DNA of 64,000 nt from Chitinophaga pinensis (lineage in GTDB: Bacteria; Bacteroidota; Bacteroidia; Chitinophagales; Chitinophagaceae): positions 1 through 64,000 of the forward strand of contig NZ_VOHS01000009.1 of NCBI RefSeq assembly GCF_007896845.1. The letters run 5' to 3'. This document shows, piece by piece, positions 1-12,255 of this stretch. Numbering within the stretch: position 1 is the first letter of the stretch; each line of letters begins with the position of its first letter. Below the pieces are notes generated by a model, which was not told the origin of the DNA, did not search any database, and saw nothing but the letters and a program-made list of their open reading frames with translations. The position numbers were made by a program, and so were the translations under genes.

Positions 1-3169
<3,169 letters not shown>

Positions 3170-3171
3170 TT

Positions 3172-4098
3172 ATGAAACAAATTCTTGCCGTAATAACGTG
3201 TCTCATCCTGGGCCTTGCTGATGTCAGGGCCCAACAGGATGCGATGTACTCCCAGTATATGTTTAACATGATGGGAGTGAACCCGGCCTATGCCGGCAGT
3301 CGTGGCGTATTGAGTGCAACAGCCCTCTATCGCCGTCAGTGGGTAGGGATTGACGGTGCACCGGAGACCTCTACGTTTTCCTTTGATATGGCGACCCGTG
3401 ATAACAAGGTTGGCCTGGGTATTCAGGCCTTTAATGACAAAATAGGGATCATGCGTACTACCGGTTTCTACGGTACCTACGCATACCGTATCCGTTTTGA
3501 AAATGAAGGCTCGCTCGCTATCGGTCTGCAGGGTGGGGTCAGCAATTTTAAAGCTGATCTGACCAAGGTAGATCTGATCGATGAAGATGATCAGGCCTTT
3601 GCTCAGAACATTAACGTATTGCTCCCTTGCTTCGGCGCTGGTATCTACTATAATACTGACAGGTTCTATGCAGGGTTCTCCATCCCCAATCTGGTCAAAA
3701 GTTACCTGCGGAAAGATGCGGTTTACTACCGCGCAGACGTTGTCGCCAAGAAGTATATGCACTTCTTTTTCATCGCCGGATATGTGTTTGATCTTAATGA
3801 AGATCTCAAACTTAAACCCTCCACACTCGTGAAAGCAGTAAGAGGTGCCCCTGTGCAATTGGATGTCAATGCAAATCTCTGGATAAGAGATGTGATCTCC
3901 GTCGGTGCTTCCTATCGCACGGGCGATGCGATCTGCGGTCTGGCAGAAGTTCAGATCAATGATCAGTTCAGACTGGGCTATGCATATGATCATACTATTT
4001 CCAAACTGGTGAAATACAATCAGGGTACTCACGAGATTATGTTACGCTACGAATTCGGATGGGAAAAAGGTCGCGTACTTTCTCCCCGCTATTTTTAA
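3172..4098 (+). CDS. PorP/SprF family type IX secretion system membrane protein
   Basis: This is an outer-membrane beta-barrel protein of the PorP/SprF family, 308 aa, close to the usual length. A signal peptide ends near A20 (VRA/QQ). Family landmarks follow: YSQYMFN, NPAYAGSRG and RRQWVGIDGAP, then alternating hydrophobic strands to the C-terminus. Family members act with T9SS to place or retain large CHU_C-tailed adhesins at the surface. The position 2 bp after such an adhesin and just before a TPR/PD40 protein is the standard arrangement, so the three genes probably form one operon. The ATG at 3172 is the only start compatible with the signal peptide. Confidence 0.93.
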   Translation: MKQILAVITCLILGLADVRAQQDAMYSQYMFNMMGVNPAYAGSRGVLSATALYRRQWVGIDGAPETSTFSFDMATRDNKVGLGIQAFNDKIGIMRTTGFYGTYAYRIRFENEGSLAIGLQGGVSNFKADLTKVDLIDEDDQAFAQNINVLLPCFGAGIYYNTDRFYAGFSIPNLVKSYLRKDAVYYRADVVAKKYMHFFFIAGYVFDLNEDLKLKPSTLVKAVRGAPVQLDVNANLWIRDVISVGASYRTGDAICGLAEVQINDQFRLGYAYDHTISKLVKYNQGTHEIMLRYEFGWEKGRVLSPRYF

Positions 4099-4109
4099 AA
4101 AACAACAGA

Positions 4110-5525
4110 ATGAGATATATGCGTTTGCTGACAGTTTTATTTCTCAGCTTGATATTTTCCAAAGGATATGGCCAGTTGAAAAATGCTGAGCGGGCTTATG
4201 ATGGCATGCGTTACGCCGAAGCCATTGGATACTATCAGGAAAGTATGAAGAGAGATTCGTTGTCAGCAACAGCTATTGCTAAACTGGCAGACAGTTATGA
4301 TAAGACGCAACAATACCAGAAAGCATTATACTGGTATCATAAACTCCTGATCTCTCAGGTAAATGACACCGCTTCCCGTTATCGTTATGGTCAGTTACTG
4401 GCAATGGATGGCCAGTATAAAGCAGCCGCCACGCAGTTTAAATGGGTGAATAATGTCAGACCAGACTCGCAGCTGGAAAGTACGATTGGTTTGTATGAAG
4501 GAGGACTTAATGCCCTGTTGGCTGACTCCGTCAATTGGCAGACTGCCTTGTTAAACATCAATAGCGGTTACGCTGATTTTTCTCCGGTAACCTATGGGGC
4601 AGGCCTCGTCTTCGTATCTGACAGACCACGTAATAAAGTCTTCCGGGAAACCAATGCCTGGACTGGTGGAGACTTTCTGACCTTATACCGTGTTGTAGAT
4701 ACTGCAAGGGTCAAAGATGCCGCTCTGCGAAGCAAAGAACTCGAACAGGTGCTTAGTTACGCCTCCAAAGACCTCCGGAATGTAGATAGCCGTACCGAAA
4801 GCAGCTGGGACAGTAAAAAGGTATCTGTCAATCCGCAGGCAACATTTGTCGCCGTTCCTAACCAGTTGTCGAGAGAAATGATCACTCCCTTCAATACAAA
4901 ATTGAATAAACGTTATCACGAAGGTCCCGTGACCTTCAGCCGTAACTGGGACAGCATCATCGTTACCTATAATGAACCTTCAAAAGGAAAGGGGGATGTG
5001 TCCAGATTACGTCTGCAGACTTACGTCATGCGCTACGGAGACTGGATACTACAGCCCGCATTTCCTCATAACAATAAAGACTATAACGTCGGACAACCGG
5101 CACTGCATCCCAACGGTGACGTACTTTTCTTTACTTCGGATATGCCCGGAGGAGCAGGAGGCAAGGATATCTATTACTGTCGTAAATCAGGCAACAGCTG
5201 GGGATTACCCATTAATGCCGGTCCACTGGTCAATACCAGCGGCAATGAAATGTTTCCCTATATAGACCCCTCCGGACGTCTCTATTTCTCCTCAGATAAA
5301 TGGCCGGGATTGGGTGGACTGGATATATTCAGTGTTACTTTGGATACTGCTTATAAACCTTTATCTGCTCCACGGAACGAAGGAGCGCCTTTTAACAGCC
5401 CTAAAAACGATTTCGGTGTACTGATAGAGGCAAATGGCAGTAAAGGCTATTTTAGCTCAGACAGGAGGGGAAATGACGATATCTACATTTTCTGGAGGAT
5501 ATATCCCTCTTTGGGGCGGGAATAA
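4110..5525 (+). CDS. TPR and PD40 beta-propeller secreted protein, OmpA domain absent
   Basis: The 471-aa protein has a signal peptide (MRYMRLLTVLFLSLIF...GYGQ). TPR-like helices cover about residues 25-150. WD40-like PD40 repeats follow, visible as HPNGDVLFFTSD, DPSGRLYFSSD and KGYFSSDRRG. The start at 4110 is preferred because the longer reading frame from 4059 overlaps porP/sprF and puts 17 charged residues before the signal peptide. In the usual adhesin-PorP-third gene clusters, this third protein continues into a carboxypeptidase-regulatory-like domain and a C-terminal OmpA peptidoglycan-binding domain. Here it stops right after the last propeller strand (DDIYIFWRIYPSLGRE), and no OmpA coding sequence is present before the next gene. 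It is either a truncated allele or a short variant. It probably helps assemble or anchor the adhesin. Confidence 0.8.
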   Translation: MRYMRLLTVLFLSLIFSKGYGQLKNAERAYDGMRYAEAIGYYQESMKRDSLSATAIAKLADSYDKTQQYQKALYWYHKLLISQVNDTASRYRYGQLLAMDGQYKAAATQFKWVNNVRPDSQLESTIGLYEGGLNALLADSVNWQTALLNINSGYADFSPVTYGAGLVFVSDRPRNKVFRETNAWTGGDFLTLYRVVDTARVKDAALRSKELEQVLSYASKDLRNVDSRTESSWDSKKVSVNPQATFVAVPNQLSREMITPFNTKLNKRYHEGPVTFSRNWDSIIVTYNEPSKGKGDVSRLRLQTYVMRYGDWILQPAFPHNNKDYNVGQPALHPNGDVLFFTSDMPGGAGGKDIYYCRKSGNSWGLPINAGPLVNTSGNEMFPYIDPSGRLYFSSDKWPGLGGLDIFSVTLDTAYKPLSAPRNEGAPFNSPKNDFGVLIEANGSKGYFSSDRRGNDDIYIFWRIYPSLGRE

Positions 5526-5613
5526 TGCTATTGACCCGCAAATAGGTGCCATAGGTCAAAGAAAATTGAATGCCTTTCCCGACAGGGATACTTTAGCATA
5601 AAAATTCCCTGCT

Positions 5614-6831
5614 ATGCAAACAATCGCTTCCTCCAGACAGGCATATCTCGACTGGCTACGTATTCTGGCCATCTTTGGTGTACTCATTTTCCATTCCTCC
5701 ATGCCCTTTGGAGCGGAATTGGAATGGCATATCCGTAATAAAGAAACCAGTAACCTTTTTCTTGAACTGGTCGTTTTTATGCATCTTTTCCGCATGCCCC
5801 TGTTGTTCTTCATCTCCGGTACAGTCAGCTACTTTATGTTACAGAACAGATCAGGTGGCGGCTTTGTGGCACTGCGTACCAGAAGACTGCTGATACCCGT
5901 ATTATTGGCCATATTGGTGATTGTACCACCACAGGTCTATCTGGAAAGAGTAACACAGGGCTATACCGGCAATTTCTGGCAATTCTATGGAGAAATGTTC
6001 ACTTCAGGTGCCTACCCCAAAGGCAATCTTAGCTGGCACCACCTATGGTTCGTAGCTTACCTGCTGATATATGACCTTATCTGCGCTCCGCTGTTCGTCT
6101 GGATGCTGTCTCCTAAAGCACAAAACTTCCGTGACCGGCTGTTATGGCTGGCCAAAGGAAAACGCGTGTATCTGCTCGCCTTGCCCGGTGTCATCATATT
6201 TACAGCATTCAGTTTGCAATATCCGGAAACAAATGATCTCGTACATGACTGGTGCTATTTCTTCTACTGGCTCTGTTTTTTAATACCGGGGTTTATCTGC
6301 ATTACCCAGCCGGCTTTAATGGACAGTCTGGAAAGAAACAGGCGGTTTGCCTTTCTGATGGCTTTTCTTTCAATTGTGACTATCAATTATTTCCGTTGGA
6401 ATGACCTCCAGCCATGGGATCTGCTCAACAACTGGAAACAGGATCCGCGTACCTTTGCCTTTCTTGCCCTGAAGGCTTTCTGCGGATGGGCCTGGGTTTT
6501 TGCACTGATCGGTTATGGTAAAAAATACCTGAATAAACCGCATGCATCACTGAATTATATTAATCAGGCTGTCTATCCTTTTTATATATTGCATCAGACA
6601 ATCATCGTCATATTGGCATTTTATGTTGTTAAGACAACAGATACGATCGGAGCGAAGTATATCTTTATCGTAATCACCACCTTTATATCTTCTATGAGCA
6701 TTTATCATCTGTTGATCCGCCCGTATAATATCACCCGCTTTCTGTTTGGTATGAAGCCTGCTAAAAAACAACAACAGAACAAGGAAGATGTGCTAATGAC
6801 GGATAAACAGGTATTAATACCGGCCTCTTAA
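5614..6831 (+). CDS. Acyltransferase family membrane protein (OpgC/MdoC-like)
   Basis: This 405-aa integral membrane protein belongs to the Acyltransferase_3 family. It opens with the diagnostic YLDWLRILAIFGVLIFHSS, where the WLR and H residues are conserved. About ten hydrophobic segments follow, including FFISGTVSYF, and a late AVYPFYILHQT motif typical of the glucan-modifying (OpgC/MdoC) branch. Members transfer acyl groups to sugars or lipids at the cytoplasmic membrane; the acceptor here cannot be read from sequence. The C-terminal 25 residues are polar and lysine/glutamine-rich. The gene lies 88 bp after the PD40 gene and just upstream of a LytTR two-component pair on the same strand, so co-transcription with that pair is possible. 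Confidence 0.85.
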   Translation: MQTIASSRQAYLDWLRILAIFGVLIFHSSMPFGAELEWHIRNKETSNLFLELVVFMHLFRMPLLFFISGTVSYFMLQNRSGGGFVALRTRRLLIPVLLAILVIVPPQVYLERVTQGYTGNFWQFYGEMFTSGAYPKGNLSWHHLWFVAYLLIYDLICAPLFVWMLSPKAQNFRDRLLWLAKGKRVYLLALPGVIIFTAFSLQYPETNDLVHDWCYFFYWLCFLIPGFICITQPALMDSLERNRRFAFLMAFLSIVTINYFRWNDLQPWDLLNNWKQDPRTFAFLALKAFCGWAWVFALIGYGKKYLNKPHASLNYINQAVYPFYILHQTIIVILAFYVVKTTDTIGAKYIFIVITTFISSMSIYHLLIRPYNITRFLFGMKPAKKQQQNKEDVLMTDKQVLIPAS

Positions 6832-6852
6832 TATTTCAACCGTAATAAACGC

Positions 6853-7940
6853 ATGAATACTTTCCGCAAATATATTTTCCCGGTCTTTATGGCCTGATCA
6901 ACTATCTCAGTATCCGGCTATTGCTGGATACGGTGACAGAAATGAAGTTCTGGGAGCGTCCACTGGCATTAAATATATGGGAGTTTTCCTGTTGTATACT
7001 GTCTGGTTATCTGATGCTCTCCATACATCATCGCCTCTACAGATATTTTGATAAACATTGGAGTGAAGAAAACAATTATCGTATACGGATGCTGAGAGAG
7101 CTGGGTGTCATATCATTGGCAACCATCCTGTTCCAAAACCTGACTTTATTGCCACTGGCCGCCTTTACAGATGATGGCTTACAATGGTATGATCTTGCAG
7201 ACATCAACCTGATCCCATTGCTCTATTCATTGATTTATTATGGTGTAAGCAGGACTAATTATTTTCTGCAGGCTTATGTAAACAATAAGATCAAACTACA
7301 GGAAGTGATGAACGATCAGCTACAGGCAGAACTTAAATTTCTCAAATCACAACTGCATCCGCACTTTATTTTTAATGCATTGAACACGATTTATTTTCAG
7401 ATGGATGAAGATGTGAGTGCGGCCAAAAAGAGCGTAGAGCAGTTTTCCGAACTGCTGCGTTATCAGTTGTATGATCAACAGCAGACTGTTTCCATCCGCC
7501 ACGAAATACAATATCTGGATAGTTTTATCAATCTGCAGAAAGTAAGGGCTTCTGATAAACTGGTATTAAATGTACAGCTTGATCCGGCACTATATGATCA
7601 GGAGGTCTACCCGCTGTTGCTGTTTCCACTGGTAGAAAACGCTTTCAAATATGTAGGAGGGGAGTACTGGATCAATATCACCGCCACACTGGAAAAAGAT
7701 ACTATCCACTTTGTCGTGGAAAATGCCATACCAAAAATAACGATGTCCGCCAGTGCCGGTGGGATCGGATTAGAAAATCTCAGAAGACGTTTGCAACTGC
7801 TGTATCCCGGCAAACATACCTTTGATATCAGCAAAACGGAACGTACTTTTAAAGCTGCATTGTCCATACAACCGGAACCGGTTGCTTATCAAACTGTAAC
7901 AACGGAAGAAGATGAAGATCAGATGCGTCATCACAGATGA
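6853..7940 (+). CDS. LytTR-type sensor histidine kinase, N-terminus frameshifted by one base
   Basis: This is a membrane sensor of the His_kinase (LytS/YehU-like) family with N-terminal transmembrane helices. It has the phosphoacceptor box QLHPHFIFNALNTI, an N-box (LLLFPLVENAFKY) and a G-box (GGIGLENLRRRL). The intact frame runs from 6891 to 7940 and could only start at TTG 6921 or ATG 6942, inside the first helix. An ATG at 6853 encodes MNTFRKYIFPVF, and the sequence resumes as GLINYLSIRLLLD in the other frame. Adding one T or C in the run at 6886-6889 joins them into a natural hydrophobic N-terminus. I therefore place the true start at 6853 and call a one-base loss near 6888. The response regulator overlaps its 3' end by 29 bp. 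Confidence 0.85.
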
Positions 7941-8619
7941 TGAGCCCTATGCAAGGAAAGGCCTTCAAGGCTATATCAGTCAGATAGATTTTCTGGAATT
8001 GGTAGCGGTATGCGAAAGCGCCGTCGAACTAAACACCTTTTTAAAAAAGGAACAGGTAGATCTTTTGTTGCTGGATATAGAAATGCCTTATTTGTCCGGA
8101 ATAGAGTTGCTGAAAACACTCGCTCATCCACCGAAAGTAATCTTTACCACAGCATATGAAAAGTATGCTATGCAGGGATACGAACTGGAAGTACTGGATT
8201 ATCTGCTGAAGCCTGTTTCATTTGACCGCTTCCTCCGGGCTGCCAATAAAGCATTTGATTATTTCAATATGCAGGAGCAGGCAAAGCCACGGGAGGACTA
8301 CTTTTTTATTAAAGTAGACAGTAAACTGGAAAAGGTGCTGATAGATGAAATCTTATTCGCCGAAGGCATGGAGAACTATATTACCATCCATACAAAGCAG
8401 AAGAAGATGATCACACACCTGACCCTGAAAATGCTACAGGAACACCTGCCGGCAGATAAGTTTATCCAGCCGCATAAATCTTATATAGCAGCTATAGATA
8501 AAATAGACGCTATAGAAGGCAATGTGTTACTATTGGGCGGATATCAGGTGCCAGTATCCCGTTATCAGAAAGAAGATATAATGGAAAGGATCCTGCAGAA
8601 CAGGATCCTTAAAAGATAA
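7912..8619 (+). CDS. LytTR family DNA-binding response regulator
   Basis: This 235-aa protein is the partner of the preceding kinase. The receiver domain has the acidic pocket (ITDDEPYAR), the phosphorylatable Asp in LLLLDIEMPYLSG and the conserved Lys in YLLKPV. From about residue 125 the protein is a LytTR DNA-binding domain (DYFFIKVDSKLEKV, ENYITIH, FIQPHKSYI, VPVSRYQKE). The ATG at 7912 lies inside the kinase gene, which suggests translational coupling. Its target genes are not known. The stop codon abuts that of the convergent protease gene, with no visible terminator between them. Confidence 0.93.
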   Translation: MKIRCVITDDEPYARKGLQGYISQIDFLELVAVCESAVELNTFLKKEQVDLLLLDIEMPYLSGIELLKTLAHPPKVIFTTAYEKYAMQGYELEVLDYLLKPVSFDRFLRAANKAFDYFNMQEQAKPREDYFFIKVDSKLEKVLIDEILFAEGMENYITIHTKQKKMITHLTLKMLQEHLPADKFIQPHKSYIAAIDKIDAIEGNVLLLGGYQVPVSRYQKEDIMERILQNRILKR

Positions 8620-10074
8620 TCAGTAACCTACGGCTGCATCTGCATTGACAATACCCCATCCGAACTTACTGCTTCGGCTGTTGGCAAATCCGGAGGCTCT
8701 TGCCATTCTGGCAATAATGCTATCTCTCGGATAGGATGGATATCTGCTCCATACCAATGCAGCAATCGCGGCACAGCTGGCCGTGGCTACGGAGGAACCA
8801 CCCACAGTAGATGGGGCATCTCCGCTCATCGCAATACTAAGCGGATTCCTGCCGGAAGATTTCTGCATGACAATGGCAAAATCTACTTTACTGCCGGTAT
8901 GACAATTATCACACCTGTCTTTCAGGTTGTCTTTCATACCGGTAACTGCCACTACCTGCGGCTGATTGGCCGGGAAGATGACGCCTACAAAACCGGCAAA
9001 GAAAGAGGTAGACGTACCAGCCGCACAAAACATCAGCTTTTGTTTACTGTAAGCATAGGTCAAAGCATCTTTTATCTGCCCTGAACTGAAGAGCGTGCCC
9101 ATACTCATACTGATGATCTTTACCGCAGGATCATCCGCTCCCTGTACATAGGCATTCGTAACACCGTTAATGGCGGCAGTAGACAGCAGTACCACGTTTT
9201 CTGCTGCATGTACTATGGCCAGATCACAGTTATATGCTATGCCTGCCGTATTGCCATCAATACCTCTGGGCCCGGCCAGTACACCCGCCATACTGGTGCC
9301 ATGTCCGCAGGGATCGTCCGGACTGCTGTTATAAGTACCCAGTTTCTGAATAGTCCTGCCGGCGGACAATCCCTGATTGAATGCACTGCCAAGGTTTTCC
9401 TGTTGCGGACTCACACCTGTATCGATGATCATGACCTTGATACGCTGTCCGGTTGACCGCTGCCATGCCTGTTCAATACGATGATAGCCATAGTTCCAGG
9501 AAAGCTTTGCCGCAGGGGTGATGACAGTATAATCGGTACCGGCGACAAGGTCCGTTTTAGCCGTATTATAGCCACAACCGGAGGCAAGAATATCCGAGGC
9601 TGCTGCTGCATCTTTTGGGTTAACATCCCGCATATAATTGCCATATCCGACCGGTTCTGCATAGCGGATCTTTGTCGATGAACGCAGCGCTTTCACTGTC
9701 GCATAACTGCTGACATGCAGTTGTATAAAACGTAATTTATCACTCGTAGCTGTCCGTAAAGGCTGTAATGAAACAACCTGTTGGCCTGTCAGCTGTAATA
9801 CTTCGTCAGCGCTGCTATTCGTTGTATAACCTACCGATAAGATACTATCTCCATGTAATAATGCACTCCACACCATGGTGTCACTCGCCATCTTCCAGTC
9901 AAAATAACCATAGGTCTCCAGTTGCTGATTGACAAACGCATTAATAGCTGATTTTGGGATGACCTCCTCCGGATTCTCCTGTGCTGGCGGCACAGTATAA
10001 GGAGTGTCAGTTTTACGGCAAGACGTAAAAAGTACGAACGCTACGCCCACCATCATAAAATAAGGGGTCCTCAT
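8620..10074 (-). CDS. Subtilisin-like (S8) serine protease lipoprotein
   Basis: The 484-aa protein has a lipoprotein signal (VLFTSC, lipidation Cys19), so it is probably anchored in the envelope. A propeptide-like region covers about residues 40-180. The catalytic domain shows the full triad: Asp218 in MIIDTGV, His258 in CGHGTSMAG and Ser428 in GGSSVATA. Extra cysteine pairs (Cys167, Cys256, Cys283, Cys390/391) could form disulfides. No T9SS sorting tail is present. The gene converges on the response regulator gene with no gap. Substrate unknown. Confidence 0.9.
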   Translation of the reverse strand: MRTPYFMMVGVAFVLFTSCRKTDTPYTVPPAQENPEEVIPKSAINAFVNQQLETYGYFDWKMASDTMVWSALLHGDSILSVGYTTNSSADEVLQLTGQQVVSLQPLRTATSDKLRFIQLHVSSYATVKALRSSTKIRYAEPVGYGNYMRDVNPKDAAAASDILASGCGYNTAKTDLVAGTDYTVITPAAKLSWNYGYHRIEQAWQRSTGQRIKVMIIDTGVSPQQENLGSAFNQGLSAGRTIQKLGTYNSSPDDPCGHGTSMAGVLAGPRGIDGNTAGIAYNCDLAIVHAAENVVLLSTAAINGVTNAYVQGADDPAVKIISMSMGTLFSSGQIKDALTYAYSKQKLMFCAAGTSTSFFAGFVGVIFPANQPQVVAVTGMKDNLKDRCDNCHTGSKVDFAIVMQKSSGRNPLSIAMSGDAPSTVGGSSVATASCAAIAALVWSRYPSYPRDSIIARMARASGFANSRSSKFGWGIVNADAAVGY

Positions 10075-10172
10075 ATGTTCGGTTTTTTAGTAGTTAACAA
10101 TCCTGACTTTTCTAACGTGGTTATTAGAATTTACGCCTTTTTATCGAGGGCGGCAAAATCATTTTTAAGATT

Positions 10173-10201
10173 TTGTTTTATCAATAAAAGCTATACATTT
10201 G
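10173..10201 (+). promoter_or_regulatory. Bacteroidota promoter of the COG0523 gene
   Basis: TTG at 10173-10175, 18 nt of spacer, then TACATTTG at 10194-10201, matching the TAnnTTTG -7 consensus exactly. Transcription would start near 10207, giving a leader of about 90 nt. That leaves the GTG at 10269 possible but favours ATG 10299. Confidence 0.7.
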
Positions 10202-10221
10202 CAACATTGATGCAAATAATA

Positions 10222-10243
10222 GAACAATAATCAACTATTGTTC
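10222..10243 (+). promoter_or_regulatory. Perfect 8-bp inverted repeat in the leader of the COG0523 gene
   Basis: GAACAATA and TATTGTTC flank a 6-nt spacer about 15-35 nt downstream of the predicted transcription start. A second, shorter inverted repeat (ACCAGA/TCTGGT) lies at 10251-10270. The position suits an operator or RNA hairpin. COG0523 genes are often under zinc (Zur) control in other bacteria; that this is a Zur-type site is inference only. Confidence 0.35.
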
Positions 10244-10298
10244 AACTACTACCAGATGTCTTCTTCTGGTGAGGAACTTTATTTTAATAACTACATAT

Positions 10299-11498
10299 AT
10301 GACAACGAACAGATTACCTGTTACGGTGCTGAGTGGCTTTCTCGGCGCTGGTAAGACTACTTTGCTCAATCATGTCCTGCATAATAAACAGGGAATGAAA
10401 GTGGCTGTCATCGTTAATGACATGAGCGAAGTAAACGTAGATGCCCAACTCGTGAGAAATGAGCAGACATTACACAGAACAGAAGAAAAACTGGTAGAAA
10501 TGAGTAACGGCTGTATCTGTTGTACGTTGCGTGAAGACCTGCTGATAGAAGTAGAAAGACTGGCAAAGGAAGACCGGTTCGATTATCTTCTCATAGAAAG
10601 TTCCGGTATCAGTGAACCCTTACCTGTCGCACAGACATTTACTTATCAGGATGAAACAACGGGTACAGATTTGAGTAGGTTATCCAGATTGGATACATTG
10701 GTAACAGTCGTCGATGCATTTAATTTCATCCGTGATTTCAGTAGTATCGAAACATTGCAAAACCGGCAGATTACCGATATGGAAGGTGATTACAGAACGA
10801 TTGTCAACCTGTTGACTGACCAGATTGAATTCGCCAATGTAATCATCCTGAATAAAACAGATCTTATTACAGCAGAAGAATTGGGTATGCTGCATGCTGT
10901 GATCAGAAAGATGAATGCAGGCGCGCGCATTGTAACATCTTCATTCGGAAAAGTAGACCTGCACAGTATTCTGAATACCGGCCTGTTTGATTTCGAAGCA
11001 ACCAGTCAACAGGCAGGATGGATAGAAGAACTCAATAAACCAGCGCATACACCTGAGACAGAGGAATACGGTATCAGCAGTTTTGTATACCGCAGTCGTC
11101 GCCCCTTTCATCCGGAACGCTTCTGGAATTATCTGAATCAGGAATGGCATTCCAATATCATTCGCAGTAAAGGCCTCTTCTGGCTGGCTTCCCGCAGGGA
11201 TGAAGCCCTGAACTGGAGTCAGGCAGGAGGAAGTCTGCGGGCAGAACGTGCAGGTGTATGGTGGGATAGCATGCCTTATAAAGACAGGATACAATACATA
11301 TCCTTTCTCGACAATCAGGAAGAAATTGAAAAAAGATGGGACAAACGTTTCGGTGATCGTCTGAATGAACTGGTTATTATCGGACGCACACTGGACAAAG
11401 AGACTATTGTGAACGAGCTCGAAGATTGTCTGTGTAATGATACGGAGATCGCAAACATGGAAATAGGAGGGACTTTCCGGGACGAGTTCCCGCTTTAG
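10299..11498 (+). CDS. COG0523/CobW family GTP-binding metallochaperone
   Basis: This 399-aa P-loop GTPase belongs to the G3E (CobW/ZigA/YeiR) group, which delivers metal, often zinc, to client enzymes. It has Walker [10 protein letters not shown] at residues 13-21 and the metal-binding CxCC motif GCICC (Cys72, Cys74, Cys75). ESSGISEP follows, then NKTD at 185-188. The C-terminal CobW_C domain ([26 protein letters not shown]) completes a full-length protein. ATG 10299 is chosen over the GTG at 10269 because family proteins begin directly with the P-loop strand. The exact client is unknown. The gene is monocistronic, with its own promoter and a downstream hairpin. Confidence 0.92.
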   Translation: MTTNRLPVTVLSGFLGAGKTTLLNHVLHNKQGMKVAVIVNDMSEVNVDAQLVRNEQTLHRTEEKLVEMSNGCICCTLREDLLIEVERLAKEDRFDYLLIESSGISEPLPVAQTFTYQDETTGTDLSRLSRLDTLVTVVDAFNFIRDFSSIETLQNRQITDMEGDYRTIVNLLTDQIEFANVIILNKTDLITAEELGMLHAVIRKMNAGARIVTSSFGKVDLHSILNTGLFDFEATSQQAGWIEELNKPAHTPETEEYGISSFVYRSRRPFHPERFWNYLNQEWHSNIIRSKGLFWLASRRDEALNWSQAGGSLRAERAGVWWDSMPYKDRIQYISFLDNQEEIEKRWDKRFGDRLNELVIIGRTLDKETIVNELEDCLCNDTEIANMEIGGTFRDEFPL

Positions 11499-11523
11499 GC
11501 AACCTGACAGAGATGATGAAGGA

Positions 11524-11549
11524 ATGGGCTGGTCTTTTGGCCGGCCCAT
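11524..11549 (+). terminator. Hairpin after the COG0523 gene
   Basis: An 11-bp stem with two G-U pairs (ATGGGCTGGTC/GGCCGGCCCAT) and a TTTT loop lies 25 bp after the stop codon. No clean T run follows, so termination is plausible rather than certain. Confidence 0.55.
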
Positions 11550-11604
11550 GCTATGTTTGAGCCCTGTTAACGTAAACATAACATATAACTAAAGCCCCTC
11601 TTTT

Positions 11605-11612
11605 TAATTTCG
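11605..11612 (+). promoter_or_regulatory. Putative -7 box of the sigma factor gene
   Basis: TAATTTCG matches TAnnTTTG at seven of eight positions and lies 22 nt before the start codon. No TTG is found at the expected -33 spacing. Confidence 0.35.
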
Positions 11613-11634
11613 CGCTGCACTTCAGCCAACTATT

Positions 11635-12240
11635 ATGATGGAGAATCTGACAGACGCCGAATTACTATCACTCGCGCAAACAGACGATGGAAAAGCATTT
11701 GAGGCGATCATGTATAGATACAATGTACAGCTGTATAAATACATATATACACGCATCCGCAATGAACATGATGCAAAAGATCTTTTGCAGGAGGTATTTA
11801 TTTCCTGCTGGAAAAACCGTCATACTATTAATAATATAGCCGCATATCTCAAACGCTCTGTTCATTATGCGATCATTGACTGGCAGGTAAATAATAAAAA
11901 AGCCCTTGCCCGCAATACTATACTCGAAGAAAAAGACGAACCAACTACATACCCCGCAGAGAATCAGCTCATCTCACTGGAAATAAAAGAAGAAGTAGAA
12001 ACAGAAATCTCAAAAATGAATGAGACCATGCGTAAAATCTTCGTATCCAGCAGATGGGAATCTAAGTCTATCCCTGAAATAGCTGAGGAATACGGCCTTT
12101 CGGAGCAAACCGTTAAAAATAATCTCTCTATGGCGCTCAAACGTATCCGTCTGCGCCTGGCTGCTTACTTCTTTACTTTCGTTTATATTCTGTTAACATT
12201 GAGTTTACAATTCCTTAACGGTACCACTTTTCACTTCTGA
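11635..12240 (+). CDS. ECF RNA polymerase sigma-70 factor (FecI-like)
   Basis: This 201-aa extracytoplasmic-function sigma factor is of the Bacteroidota type. Region 2 is visible as AFEAIMYRYNVQLYKYIYTRIRNEHDAKDLLQEVF, read here in pieces: AFEAIMYRYN and DAKDLLQEVF. Region 4 carries the helix-turn-helix (SIPEIAEEYGLSEQTVKNNL). The last 25 residues are hydrophobic, a tail found in some relatives. It is followed after 15 bp by fecR and then by an STN-type SusC, so it should drive that uptake operon when the receptor signals through FecR. Confidence 0.93.
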   Translation: MMENLTDAELLSLAQTDDGKAFEAIMYRYNVQLYKYIYTRIRNEHDAKDLLQEVFISCWKNRHTINNIAAYLKRSVHYAIIDWQVNNKKALARNTILEEKDEPTTYPAENQLISLEIKEEVETEISKMNETMRKIFVSSRWESKSIPEIAEEYGLSEQTVKNNLSMALKRIRLRLAAYFFTFVYILLTLSLQFLNGTTFHF

Positions 12241-12255
12241 GGACTATACTGATGA

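Noticed and set aside
5473..5601. A 42-codon frame overlapping the end of the PD40 gene, considered as a frameshifted continuation
   Set aside because: Its translation shows no propeller, carboxypeptidase-regulatory or OmpA pattern, so it does not rescue a missing C-terminal domain.
10269..10298. GTG start for the COG0523 protein
   Set aside because: The added ten residues are not family-like, and the ATG at 10299 places the P-loop strand at the normal distance.
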